64,000 bases of DNA, taken from Segatella copri (GTDB lineage: Bacteria; Bacteroidota; Bacteroidia; Bacteroidales; Bacteroidaceae). The notes below the pieces were generated by a model. It did not search any database, was not told the origin of the DNA, and saw nothing but the letters and a program-made list of their open reading frames with translations. Below are positions 17,845-26,537 of this stretch, piece by piece. Every line of letters begins with the position of its first letter. Position 1 is the stretch's first letter. Location of the stretch: assembly GCF_949820605.1 (NCBI RefSeq), contig NZ_CATKVU010000006.1, forward strand, positions 1,534,501-1,598,500, given 5' to 3'. The translations under genes and the position numbers were made by a program.

Positions 17845-18534
17845 TTACTTCAATGTACCATTGTTGGCTGCGTTAACCATAGCCTGGCTAGCATACATAT
17901 AGACCTCTACACGACGGTTCTGGGCACAAGCAGCAGTAGTATTAACAACAGGGTTAGCAGAACCCAAACCCTGAACATTCTTTACCTGACGGCTGGTAAC
18001 ACCGCAAGAAGCAAGATAGTTGTAAACTGCCTCAGCACGCTTCTGGCTCAATGGCAAGTTGATACCATCATTACCTGTAGCATCTGTATAACCCTGGATA
18101 GAAACCTCACAGTCGGTATTGTTCTTCAATACACCGGCAAACTGAGCCAAATCAGTCTTTGCGCTGCTGCTGAGAGTAGAACCGTTAGTCGGGAAGAGGA
18201 TACCAGAAGCAAATGTTACCTTAACGGCAGACAAGCCATTGGCATCTTTTACAGTCTCAACCTGTGCATTCTTCACCTGTTCAGCCTCAGCCTTCACCTT
18301 ATCCATGTGCTTTCCGATGAGGTTACCAGCACCGCCACCAACAGCTGCACCGATAGCAGCACCTACAAGAGCACCTGTACCACGATGGCTATTGTTGAGC
18401 AATCCACCAACGAGAGCACCCAGAGCTGCACCTGAACCGGCACCTACAGCTGTACCTGTCTTCTGATTGGTTCCACAACTTGAGAAAAGCAAGCACAAAG
18501 AGAGGCCTGCAACTGCAAAATTAGTCTTTTTCAT
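17845..18534 (-). CDS. OmpA-family lipoprotein with glycine-zipper region
   Basis: 229 residues from ATG 18534, chosen because it has AGGAGAT just upstream and gives a proper lipoprotein signal (SLCLLFSSC); the longer frame to 18633 is unlikely. Residues ~30-80 are glycine/alanine-rich (GAGSGAALGALVGGLL, GAAIGAAVGGGAGNLIG), a glycine-zipper membrane-associated segment. Residues ~110-220 are an OmpA C-terminal domain (SIQGYTDATGNDGINLPLSQ, then RAEAVYNYL and NRRVEVYM) that binds peptidoglycan. Likely tethers the outer membrane to the wall. Promoter TATCTTTGC lies on the minus strand near 18566-18574. Confidence 0.93.
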   Translation of the reverse strand: MKKTNFAVAGLSLCLLFSSCGTNQKTGTAVGAGSGAALGALVGGLLNNSHRGTGALVGAAIGAAVGGGAGNLIGKHMDKVKAEAEQVKNAQVETVKDANGLSAVKVTFASGILFPTNGSTLSSSAKTDLAQFAGVLKNNTDCEVSIQGYTDATGNDGINLPLSQKRAEAVYNYLASCGVTSRQVKNVQGLGSANPVVNTTAACAQNRRVEVYMYASQAMVNAANNGTLK

Positions 18535-18823
18535 TTTAAAATCTCCTATATTTATGTTATTTAATTGCAAAGATAACTCTTTTTTCTCCATAATGGAGAG
18601 TTTTCTAATATTTTTTTGTATTTTTGCATGCAAATTTAAGGGTATTTGTCGAAATAGAGCTAGGAAATCACCTATTTGGGGGGTGGAAAATCCCTAAAAG
18701 TAGAATTTCGGACACCTGCAGACAGGTGAACTGCCGGCTGCAGATGATGAAGGGGCTCATGCTTATACCTTAATATATAAATAACAGAAGAAATAAAAAA
18801 CAAAATAAATAGAAAAAAGCAAT

Positions 18824-20305
18824 ATGGCTAAAGAACTCAAGAATTTAACCAAGCGCGCTGACAACTACAGTCAGTGGTACAATGATTTGGTAGTAAAGGC
18901 TGATCTCGCTGAGTTGTCACCAGTTCGTGGTTGTATGATTATCAAACCATACGGTTACGCTATCTGGGAGAAGATGCAGCAGCAGCTCGACAAGATGTTT
19001 AAGCAGACAGGTGTACAGAACGCATACTTCCCTCTCCTCATCCCGAAGAGTTTCTTCTCTCGTGAGGCTGAGCACGTGGCAGGTTTCGCCAAGGAGTGTG
19101 CCGTAGTTACCCACTACCGTCTCCGTTCTACAGAGGATGGCAAAGAGGTTGAGGTTGATCCTAACGCAAAGCTCGATGAGGAGCTTATCATCCGTCCTAC
19201 TTCTGAGACCATCATCTGGAACACCTATAAGAACTGGATTCATTCATGGCGTGATCTTCCTATCCTCTGCAACCAGTGGTGTAACGTAATGCGTTGGGAG
19301 ATGCGTACCCGTCCGTTCCTCCGTACTTCTGAGTTCCTCTGGCAGGAGGGTCATACTGCTCATGCCACTAAGGAAGAGGCTGAGACAAAGGCTCAGGAGA
19401 TGCTCAAGGTTTACGCTGATTTTGCAGAGAACTACATGGGCGTTCCTGTATTGCAGGGTGTGAAGAGTGAGACTGAGCGTTTCGCCGGTGCCCTGAACAC
19501 TTATACCATCGAGGCAATGATGCAGGATGGCAAGGCTCTCCAGAGCGGTACTTCTCACTTCCTGGGTCAGAACTTCGCCAAGAGTTTCGATGTTACATAC
19601 TTGAACAAGGAGAACAAGCCTGAGTATGTATGGGCTACTTCATGGGGTGTTTCTACCCGACTGATGGGTGCCCTCATCATGGTTCACAGCGATGACAACG
19701 GTCTCGTATTGCCTCCAAAGCTGGCTCCTATCCAGGTGGTTATCGTTCCTATCAACAAGGGCGACGAGCAGTTGGCTCAGATTACTGCTAAGTTGCAGCC
19801 TGTCATCAACCAGCTCCGCGAGTTGGGCATCACCGTGAAGTATGATGACAACCCTGCCAAGCGTCCTGGCTTCAAGTTCGCTGACTATGAGTTGAAGGGT
19901 GTTCCTGTACGTCTCGCTATGGGTGGCCGTGACTTGGAGAACAACACCATCGAAATCATGCGCCGTGATACCTTGGAGAAGGAGAACGTAAGCTTCGACG
20001 GTATCGTTGAGCGCGTAAAGAATATGTTGGAAGACATCCAGAAGAATATCTTCGAGAAGGCTCGTGCTTACCGTGATGCTCACGTTTATGAATGCGACAA
20101 CTACGAGGAGTTCAAGGAGCGTGTGAAGAACGGTGGTTTCTTCCTCTGCCATTGGGACGGTACAGCCGAGACCGAGGCTAAGATTAAGGAAGAGACTCAG
20201 GCTACCATCCGTTGCGTGCCTTTCGCTTACGAGCAGACTCCAGGTGTAGATATGGTAAGCGGCAAGCCAGCCGTAGCCCGTGTCATCATCGCAAGAAGCT
20301 ATTAA
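18824..20305 (+). CDS. proS: prolyl-tRNA synthetase, short archaeal-type
   Basis: 493 residues, class II synthetase without the editing insertion of long bacterial ProRS. Motif 2 region [21 protein letters not shown], the RPTSE motif ([14 protein letters not shown]) and motif 3 [14 protein letters not shown] followed by the anticodon-binding domain ([15 protein letters not shown]). The C-terminal zinc-binding-like part ends in the family-typical aromatic residue (IIARSY). The 290-base gap upstream holds the divergent OmpA promoter and a small hairpin CACCTG/CAGGTG (18713-18728). Confidence 0.97.
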   Translation: MAKELKNLTKRADNYSQWYNDLVVKADLAELSPVRGCMIIKPYGYAIWEKMQQQLDKMFKQTGVQNAYFPLLIPKSFFSREAEHVAGFAKECAVVTHYRLRSTEDGKEVEVDPNAKLDEELIIRPTSETIIWNTYKNWIHSWRDLPILCNQWCNVMRWEMRTRPFLRTSEFLWQEGHTAHATKEEAETKAQEMLKVYADFAENYMGVPVLQGVKSETERFAGALNTYTIEAMMQDGKALQSGTSHFLGQNFAKSFDVTYLNKENKPEYVWATSWGVSTRLMGALIMVHSDDNGLVLPPKLAPIQVVIVPINKGDEQLAQITAKLQPVINQLRELGITVKYDDNPAKRPGFKFADYELKGVPVRLAMGGRDLENNTIEIMRRDTLEKENVSFDGIVERVKNMLEDIQKNIFEKARAYRDAHVYECDNYEEFKERVKNGGFFLCHWDGTAETEAKIKEETQATIRCVPFAYEQTPGVDMVSGKPAVARVIIARSY

Positions 20306-20313
20306 TCATCCCC

Positions 20314-20338
20314 GGTGTCGGGAGTTTATCCTGACACC
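20314..20338 (+). terminator. hairpin after proS
   Basis: GGTGTCGGG (20314-20322) pairs with CCTGACACC (20330-20338). No T-run, so it may be a weak terminator or an mRNA 3' stabiliser. Confidence 0.5.
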
Positions 20339-20352
20339 ATAATATATTTAAT

Positions 20353-20775
20353 ATGAGGCAGTTGATACTATACATTCTTTTTCTGGTGTCCATGGTCTTC
20401 TCAGGCTATGGAGAGGTATCTGCTGCCTCTATTTCTTTTACTCCCGAGGATTCTTATACCGAATATGCAAGCCATAAGAAAGATGGTTTGACAAAGGTTG
20501 AGTATGACAAGAGCCAGCCTGAGGCACAGCTTGAAAACGCCTCACAGCTTGCTTACCGCATCTGTAGCAGCCGTCCGCAGCGCTTATTGCCAAGTGGCAA
20601 CATGCACAACAGTCAGACTGCCAGTAGATTACTTACAAATAGAATCCGTTATTTATCATCCCTTTTATCAGCTATAGAAGGTGGCATGGAGCCTTTCCGA
20701 CAGGAAACTGCCCCAATCCACTTTGATGTCGCCAGCAAGTATTATATCATTTGCCTGCGACGTCTGCTCTGTTAG
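20353..20775 (+). CDS. hypothetical secreted protein
   Basis: 140 residues, unrecognised. A clear signal peptide at residues 1-25 (LILYILFLVSMVF, cleavage after VSAA). The mature part is hydrophilic (SFTPEDSYTEYASHKKDG) and then has a segment NRIRYLSSLLSAIEGG and ends CLRRLLC. No domain recognised. It sits 48 bases after proS without a promoter that I can see, so it may be expressed by read-through. Confidence 0.65.
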   Translation: MRQLILYILFLVSMVFSGYGEVSAASISFTPEDSYTEYASHKKDGLTKVEYDKSQPEAQLENASQLAYRICSSRPQRLLPSGNMHNSQTASRLLTNRIRYLSSLLSAIEGGMEPFRQETAPIHFDVASKYYIICLRRLLC

Positions 20776-20931
20776 TGCTTATTCTTTTTTCTTTTTAAAA
20801 TTTCATATAGGTTTATCGCATCTTTTCTAAGATTTGCGATAAGACTGGTTACACCCCTATTCAAAACAAAAAACAGTTCAATATATATTATTTTTCAAGA
20901 ATTAAGAATAAGCAAATAACAGTATAAAATT

Positions 20932-21324
20932 ATGGCAAAGATTAATCATTTAGAGATGGGTGCTGATGTTTTGGCACTCCAGGATGTACAGGTAAAGAAA
21001 GGTTTCATGGGTTTGACAGTCAAGCTCATCTATCAACCTACCAACAGCGTGATTAAGATAAAAGAGAAGGAATATTCTGCAGAGGATGGAAGAAAGCTTG
21101 AGAACATCCTCAGCGCAGCCCCAAAGGATGTAGAAACAGCAATCAGCAACTTCCCTGTTTCTGCCATCAGCATGGGTAATATGAAGTTACAGGCTTGCAT
21201 CTCTGACGACCACCAGTTTGTTGCCACACAGCTCCTTGCCTTCAAGGATTTCGGTTACAAGCCGGTTACAGAGATGAAGACCTATACAGGAAAGACAGCC
21301 GAGGCTTTCGCTCAGTTGTTTTAG
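20932..21324 (+). CDS. conserved-looking cytoplasmic protein of unknown function
   Basis: 130 residues beginning MAKINHLEMGADVLALQDVQ. No signal peptide or membrane helix; balanced charge, predicted alpha/beta. Segments such as KGFMGLTVKLIYQ and GYKPVTEMKTYTGKTAEAF look like a folded domain, but I cannot name it. Codon use is like its neighbours. A strong terminator follows. Confidence 0.65.
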   Translation: MAKINHLEMGADVLALQDVQVKKGFMGLTVKLIYQPTNSVIKIKEKEYSAEDGRKLENILSAAPKDVETAISNFPVSAISMGNMKLQACISDDHQFVATQLLAFKDFGYKPVTEMKTYTGKTAEAFAQLF

Positions 21325-21339
21325 TTATATCACAGTTTC

Positions 21340-21374
21340 GGGACAGAGGACAGAACAATTCCTCTGTCCCTTTT
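21340..21374 (+). terminator. rho-independent terminator
   Basis: GGGACAGAGG (21340-21349) pairs with CCTCTGTCCC (21361-21370) followed by TTTTCTTTT. It overlaps the 3' end of the truncated toxin frame on the other strand. Confidence 0.9.
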
Positions 21375-21538
21375 CTTTTATAGTTTATGCCACGATTTGG
21401 ATTTCTCAGTAAACTATTAACATTAGCATCGAACTTATCAAACACTTTTCTTGCTGTTATAGAACCATATTCTGTTTCTACAAGATCTAAAACATCGTTC
21501 AATTGTCTTGAAGCAAGCAATGACCATTCTATTCCCAT
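21340..21538 (-). pseudogene. ParE/RelE-type toxin, C-terminally truncated
   Basis: From ATG 21538 the frame reads like the N-terminal half of a RelE/ParE toxin: EWSLLASRQLNDVLDLVETEYG, then ITARKVFDKFDANVNSLLRNP. After RNPNRGI (about residue 51) it runs into the neighbouring terminator and then antisense through the end of the 20932 gene, giving a 90-residue frame with unrelated sequence. The beta-sheet core and catalytic C-terminus of the family are missing. The start overlaps the antitoxin stop (GGATGGGAATAG), a normal toxin-antitoxin layout, so this is a decayed toxin. Confidence 0.7.
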
Positions 21539-21819
21539 CCTCGTTCCGCTTTTATACGACTCATTAATTCTGAATGGGAAATGGTATTACCATTTTCATG
21601 ATCCTTTAATGCCATCTCCACACTAGCTGCCAAGGCTTCACGAGGAATCTCGTTCACAAAAGCTTCTATCTCATCAGACTCAGGAACGACATAAGGATTT
21701 ACCTTATCCATTGTTGTATAAAGCAATGTGATAAGCTCATTCTTGTCATCGTCACTCCAGTTTTTCACTTCATTCCAAACAGGAGTCGATGTTATATTGC
21801 TATGATCTGATAGTTTCAT
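21529..21819 (-). CDS. probable antitoxin of a decayed ParE-type module
   Basis: 96 residues from ATG 21819 (alternative ATG 21825; the frame to 21876 lacks a ribosome site). Acidic protein (MKLSDHSNITSTPVW, then DEIEAFVNEIPREALAAS) with a C-terminal HSELMSRIKAERGW like antitoxin tails that wrap around ParE/RelE toxins. No DNA-binding domain recognised with certainty. The downstream overlapping toxin gene is truncated, leaving this as an orphan antitoxin. Confidence 0.65.
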   Translation of the reverse strand: MKLSDHSNITSTPVWNEVKNWSDDDKNELITLLYTTMDKVNPYVVPESDEIEAFVNEIPREALAASVEMALKDHENGNTISHSELMSRIKAERGWE

Positions 21820-21946
21820 AATCATCTCTATTTTAAAACCTTTCTGCAAAAATACGGTAATTATCTGATAATTCAAAGAATATTCGATATTTTAACACAA
21901 AAATGTATCACAAAGTATTTGCTTAACAGAAGAGGACAAACAAAGA

Positions 21947-21987
21947 ATGGCGAAACCAGCAGACTGTCAGCCTACTCATTTCGCCAC
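21947..21987 (-). terminator. hairpin after the purF-like gene
   Basis: TGGCGAAA (near 21948) pairs with TTTCGCCA (near 21980), 8 bp, downstream of the minus-strand stop at 22020. Confidence 0.5.
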
Positions 21988-22019
21988 TTACATATTTATT
22001 TATCTCGCAAAAAGATGAA

Positions 22020-23459
22020 TTAGTCTTCATCAGCAAACTCATCAAGAGTATATGCGCTGCTGCCATCGAAGCAGTGGGTACATACCTGGCACTTTGGAAG
22101 ACCGATAGCCTCTACCAGCTGCTCGATGGTGTTGAACTTCAGGGAAGTCAAGCCCAACTGGCTGGCAATCTCATCTACCATTCTCTGATACTCAGGAGAA
22201 CCGGTGGTAGCGTATTTCTCAAGATTCTTGTTGGCATCGCCCTCAAACTTCTCGATGATACGACGGGTAATCAGCTCCATATCACTCTTTGAAGAAGTGA
22301 AGTTGATGAACGGACAACCATATACCAATGGAGGACATGCAATACGCATGTGACACTCCTTCAAGCCAGCCTGGTCGAAAAGCACCTTCACGTTGTCGCG
22401 AAGCTGGGTACCACGCACGATACTGTCATCACAGAACAATACACGCTTGCCCTTAAGCATCGCCTTGTTAGGAATCAGTTTCATCTTGGCTACCAATGAA
22501 CGCATGCTCTGGTTGCTTGGAGTAAAGCTGCGAGGCCATGTAGGCGTATACTTGGCAATGCAGCGCTGGTAAGGCACACCCTTGCCGGCAGCATAACCCA
22601 TCGCCATACCCGTACCTGAATCAGGAATACCGCTGCAGCAGTCTACCTTCACATCATCCGTCTTGGCGAGATTGAAGCCGTTGGTGAAACGTGCCTCCTC
22701 TACATTCTTGCCTTCGTAGGTAGATGTAGGGAATCCGTAGTAAACCCAAAGGAAAGAGCAAACCTGCATCTTCTTGTTGGCAGGTCGGATCTGCTCCATG
22801 CCATCAGCTTTAATCTTCACGATTTCGCCTGGTCCTACCTCATATGCTGTTTCATAATCGAGATTAGGGAACGAGGTTGTTTCGCTGGAAGCCGCATAGG
22901 CACCTTCCTTCTTGCCGATGATGATTGGAGTACGTCCCCAACTGTCACGCGCACAGATGATGCCATCCTCGGTAAGAATCATCATGGTGCAGGAACCTTT
23001 GATGTGATGGAAAACGTTTTCGATACCTTCTCTGAAAGTTTTACCCTGAATAATGAGCAGAGCCACCAACTCAGTTGGATTGGTACTACCCGAAGACATC
23101 TCTGCAAAGTGCATGTTCTTTTCGAGCAGAAGCTGAGTAAGTTCATCCTCATTTACTATCTTAGCTACGGTGCAAATGGCAAAGCGGCCAAGATGAGAGT
23201 TCATGATGAGTGGCTGGGGATCTGTATCGCTAATCACGCCGATGCCCGATGTAGCTCCTTCAAACTTGTTGAGAGTAGGTTCAAACTTCGTTCGGAAGTA
23301 TGAACTTTCCAGATTGTGGATAGAGCGCACGAAGCCCTTCTCACTACTGTAGGTTGCCAAACCGCCCCGGCGTGTGCCGAGATGTGAGTTGTAATCTGTG
23401 CCGTAAAAGAGATCAGCGACACAGCTTTTCTTGGAAATAGTTCCGAAAATGCCTCCCAT
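22020..23459 (-). CDS. PurF-like amidophosphoribosyltransferase lacking the glutaminase cysteine
   Basis: 479 residues with the two-domain layout of PurF. Residues 1-250 are an Ntn glutaminase-like fold (YGTDYNSHLGTRRGG, SHLGRFAI, ARDSWGRTPIIIG). Residues 270-430 are a phosphoribosyltransferase with the PRPP motif VLFCDDSIVRGTQ and DSGTGMAMGYA. Genuine PurF begins MCGI, the cysteine being the nucleophile that releases ammonia from glutamine. Here the start is MGGIFG (codons ATG GGA GGC at 23459), so glutaminase chemistry should be absent. The C-terminus has a cysteine cluster CQVCTHC. It may use free ammonia, be a regulatory paralogue, or act on another substrate. Own promoter (TACCTTTGC upstream). 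It should not be assumed to be the cell's main PurF. Confidence 0.85.
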   Translation of the reverse strand: MGGIFGTISKKSCVADLFYGTDYNSHLGTRRGGLATYSSEKGFVRSIHNLESSYFRTKFEPTLNKFEGATSGIGVISDTDPQPLIMNSHLGRFAICTVAKIVNEDELTQLLLEKNMHFAEMSSGSTNPTELVALLIIQGKTFREGIENVFHHIKGSCTMMILTEDGIICARDSWGRTPIIIGKKEGAYAASSETTSFPNLDYETAYEVGPGEIVKIKADGMEQIRPANKKMQVCSFLWVYYGFPTSTYEGKNVEEARFTNGFNLAKTDDVKVDCCSGIPDSGTGMAMGYAAGKGVPYQRCIAKYTPTWPRSFTPSNQSMRSLVAKMKLIPNKAMLKGKRVLFCDDSIVRGTQLRDNVKVLFDQAGLKECHMRIACPPLVYGCPFINFTSSKSDMELITRRIIEKFEGDANKNLEKYATTGSPEYQRMVDEIASQLGLTSLKFNTIEQLVEAIGLPKCQVCTHCFDGSSAYTLDEFADED

Positions 23460-23618
23460 AAGAGTATAAATCTATGTTATAATTTTGTAATATAGGTGCA
23501 AAGGTAAATAAAAATCAGAAAATATGCAAGTCTTTTTGCTTTTTTTCTGTAAAAACATGATAATGAGGGTAACTTGCTACCCTATTTCGAGAAGAATAAA
23601 CGGCTACTGAAACGAAAA

Positions 23619-23645
23619 GCGCTCCGGCAATAATTGCCGGAGCGC
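23619..23645 (-). terminator. terminator of the phospho-sugar mutase
   Basis: Palindrome GCGCTCCGGCAA/TTGCCGGAGCGC with a 3-base loop; on the minus strand it is followed by TTTTCGTTT. Confidence 0.85.
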
Positions 23646-23667
23646 CATGATATGATTTCCTATGAAA

Positions 23668-25419
23668 TTAATCCAACTTCAAGCTCTTCTTGATAGCCTC
23701 GATCTTATCCATTGCAGCAGCTGTGCAGCGGTTGTAGCAGCCAGCGCACTTGAATGAAGGATCCTTAACCTCAATATAGAACTTAATCTTAGGCTCTGTA
23801 CCTGATGGACGGACACTTACCTTGGTGTTGTCATCGCAGAACCACTGGAGTACATTGCTTGTAGCAGGCATATCGAGCTTCTCTACGCTGCCGTCAGCAT
23901 GCTTAGTCTCCAAAGTCTGGTAGTCCTTCCAGGTTACCACCTTGCTGCCACCCAACTCCTGTGGAGGGTTGGCACGGAAGTCTGCCATCATCTGCTTAAT
24001 CTCGTCAGCACCAGTCTTACCTGGGCGAACTACGTTTACAGTGAACTCCTTGCTGAAGCCATACTCTGCATAAATCTGCATCAGGAGGTCGTAGAGAGTC
24101 TTGCCCTGATCCTTAGCCCATGCTGCAATCTCGCAAATCAGACAGATAGATGCAGGAGCATCCTTATCGCGTACCTTATCGTATGGCAAGAAACCGAAGC
24201 TCTCCTCACCACCACCGATGTACTGCTGCTTGCCCTCAGAGATAGCAATCTCGCGTGCAATCCACTTGAAACCAGTGTAGCAGTCGCGCAACTCTACGTG
24301 GTTCTTCTTGGCAATCTCAGCGATAACTTCTGTTGTTACGATGGTCTTTACGAGGAAGTCTGTTGGCTTCAACTTGCCCAACTTCTTCTTGTTCTCGATG
24401 ATGTAGTAGCAGAACATCATGGCTGTCTGGTTACCGTTGATAATCATCCACTCACCCTTGTCGTCGCGGCAAACGATGGCAAGACGGTCAGCGTCTGGGT
24501 CGGTAGCTACCACGAGGTCAGCGTTCAACTTAGTACCGAGCTTCATACCGAGGGTCATAGCCTCTGCATTCTCTGGGTTAGGAGAAACTACTGTTGGGAA
24601 GTTGCCATCTACTACCATCTGCTCAGGAACTACATTGATGTTCTGGAAGCCCCAAGAACGCAGACAGAGAGGAACGATGACACGACCTGTACCGTGCATA
24701 GCTGAATAAACGATGTTGAGGTCTTTCTGACGGTTGATGACATCCTGGTCAATCATAGCAGAGTGAACGGCTGTCATGTAGTCGTAATCCATCTCACCAC
24801 CGATAATCTTGATCTTATCCCAGTTAGCCTCAAACTTCACCTGGTCGATAGTAACCTTGTTTACCTCCTCGATGATACCTGTATCGTGTGGAGCCAGAAC
24901 CTGAGCACCGTCGCTCCAGTAAGCCTTGTAACCGTTGTACTCCTTAGGGTTGTGAGAAGCTGTTACGTTGACACCAGCCTTTGCACCGAGCTCGCGGATA
25001 GCGAAAGAAATCTCTGGTGTAGGCCGGAGGCTCTCGAAGAGATAAGCCTTGATGCCATTGGCAGAGAAGATGGCAGCTACGGTCTCAGCGAAGAGACGGG
25101 AGTTGTTACGGCAGTCGTGACCTACTACTACAGAAAGGTTCTCCTCACCTGGGAAAGCCTTGAGGATGTAGTTAGCAAAGCCTTGAGTAGCCATACCAAC
25201 GATATACTTGTTCATGCGGTTGGTACCTGCGCCCATGATACCGCGCAAACCACCAGTACCGAACTCCAAGTTCTGATAGAATGCATCAACGAGAGCAGAC
25301 TTATCCTCTGCGTCGAGCATTGCCTTTACTTCCTTACGGGTTTCTTCGTCAAAAGCAGGTGTGAGCCACTGCTGTGCTCTTTCTTCACACTGCTTGATCA
25401 ATTCTGCGTTATTAGCCAT
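23668..25419 (-). CDS. phospho-sugar mutase (phosphoglucomutase/phosphomannomutase family)
   Basis: 583 residues, alpha-D-phosphohexomutase superfamily, which interconverts 1- and 6-phosphosugars. The four signature loops are present: active-site serine TASHNPKEYNGYKAYW, magnesium loop DPDADRLAIV, sugar loop GGEESFGF and phosphate loop RPSGTEPKIKFYIE. The start region FGTGGLRGIMGAGTNRMN is typical of the long Bacteroidetes/Firmicutes PgcA-type enzyme. A CAGCYNRC cysteine cluster near the C-terminus is unusual for the superfamily. Promoter TAACTTTGT near 25500. Exact sugar preference cannot be read from sequence. Confidence 0.95.
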   Translation of the reverse strand: MANNAELIKQCEERAQQWLTPAFDEETRKEVKAMLDAEDKSALVDAFYQNLEFGTGGLRGIMGAGTNRMNKYIVGMATQGFANYILKAFPGEENLSVVVGHDCRNNSRLFAETVAAIFSANGIKAYLFESLRPTPEISFAIRELGAKAGVNVTASHNPKEYNGYKAYWSDGAQVLAPHDTGIIEEVNKVTIDQVKFEANWDKIKIIGGEMDYDYMTAVHSAMIDQDVINRQKDLNIVYSAMHGTGRVIVPLCLRSWGFQNINVVPEQMVVDGNFPTVVSPNPENAEAMTLGMKLGTKLNADLVVATDPDADRLAIVCRDDKGEWMIINGNQTAMMFCYYIIENKKKLGKLKPTDFLVKTIVTTEVIAEIAKKNHVELRDCYTGFKWIAREIAISEGKQQYIGGGEESFGFLPYDKVRDKDAPASICLICEIAAWAKDQGKTLYDLLMQIYAEYGFSKEFTVNVVRPGKTGADEIKQMMADFRANPPQELGGSKVVTWKDYQTLETKHADGSVEKLDMPATSNVLQWFCDDNTKVSVRPSGTEPKIKFYIEVKDPSFKCAGCYNRCTAAAMDKIEAIKKSLKLD

Positions 25420-25682
25420 AGTTTGATTCTATTTTGTTATTAATAATGTTCATATAGAGGGTTGTGCCCGAAAACAGCACAATATATCTCTTTTTGCGTA
25501 CAAAGTTATATAAAAATTTTGATAAACCAAGCAAGAATAAAGTTTTTTTTGTATTTTTGCACATTGAAACCGAAATGAAAATAGAATATGGCTAAAAATA
25601 AGCAATATTGTATGGGTATGGAGGTTGCAAATTGAATGAAGAATATATAAAAGTAGAATTAAGAATATAAAAACAATAGAAT

Positions 25683-26021
25683 ATGGAAGTATATTACACA
25701 GGCGTCATCATCGCCGTATCCACCTTTTTAATAATAGGTATCTTTCACCCTATCGTCATGAAGACGGAATATTATACGGGCACCCGCTATTGGTGGGTTT
25801 TCCTCGTTGCGGGTATCATCTGCATAGGAGCTGCCTTCTTGGTTGCCAACGTGCTCTTCTCTGCCATTCTGGGCGTAGTAGGTGCTTCATGCCTTTGGAG
25901 CATCGGTGAACTCTTCGAACAGAGACAACGCTGCGAGAAAGGCTGGTTCCCGAAGAATCCGAAAAGAATAGGAAAAGGATATTACAGGGACGAAGCGAAG
26001 AGTAAACATGAAAGTGTATAG
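25683..26021 (+). CDS. DUF4491 family membrane protein
   Basis: 112 residues with three predicted membrane helices (about 7-24, 39-57 and 58-76), then a cytoplasmic tail containing EQRQRCEKGWFPKNPKR, the recognisable end of DUF4491. Function unknown. First gene of a run with rlmH (18 bases) and uvrA (27 bases). A promoter TATTTTTGC about 130 bases upstream likely drives the run; the leader contains only very short ORFs. Confidence 0.85.
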   Translation: MEVYYTGVIIAVSTFLIIGIFHPIVMKTEYYTGTRYWWVFLVAGIICIGAAFLVANVLFSAILGVVGASCLWSIGELFEQRQRCEKGWFPKNPKRIGKGYYRDEAKSKHESV

Positions 26022-26039
26022 GAAGAAAACGCCAACGAA

Positions 26040-26510
26040 ATGAAGACAGAACTCATTCTGGTCGGAAAGACCGTAAACAAGCATTTCATTGCGGGCATCA
26101 AGGATTATGCCGAGCGCATCACTCATTACATGCCTTTCAACATAACAACCATTCCTGAGCTCAAGAACACCAAGAGTCTCAGCGAACAGCAGCAGAAGGA
26201 ACGGGAAGGAGAACTGATTCTGAAACTCCTCCAGCCTTCGGATACCGTGGTGCTGATGGATGAACATGGACAGGAATTCCGAAGCATCGAATTTGCCAAA
26301 TGGATAGAGCGCAAGCAGGCTACTGCCCGCAGGCTCGTCTTTGTCATCGGCGGACCTTACGGCTTTTCACAGTCTGTCTACGACCGCGCCAACGAGAAGA
26401 TCTCCCTCTCCAAGATGACCTTCTCGCATCAGATGGTGCGCCTTATCTTTACCGAGGCGCTCTATCGCGCATGTACTATTATAAAAGGTGAGCCTTACCA
26501 CCATGAATAA
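26040..26510 (+). CDS. rlmH: 23S rRNA (pseudouridine-1915-N3)-methyltransferase
   Basis: 156 residues, SPOUT-class methyltransferase that modifies helix 69 of 23S rRNA on the assembled ribosome. The trefoil-knot SAM site is visible as VFVIGGPYGFSQSVYDRA, followed by SLSKMTFSHQMVRLIFTEAL and the catalytic C-terminal YHHE. Complete and in a tight run between DUF4491 and uvrA. Confidence 0.97.
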   Translation: MKTELILVGKTVNKHFIAGIKDYAERITHYMPFNITTIPELKNTKSLSEQQQKEREGELILKLLQPSDTVVLMDEHGQEFRSIEFAKWIERKQATARRLVFVIGGPYGFSQSVYDRANEKISLSKMTFSHQMVRLIFTEALYRACTIIKGEPYHHE

Positions 26511-26537
26511 AGATAAAAAGGTAAAAAGCAAAAGAAT

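Noticed and set aside
25560..25682. 15-codon leader peptide before DUF4491
   Set aside because: Very short, no clear ribosome site, no terminator/antiterminator pair seen.
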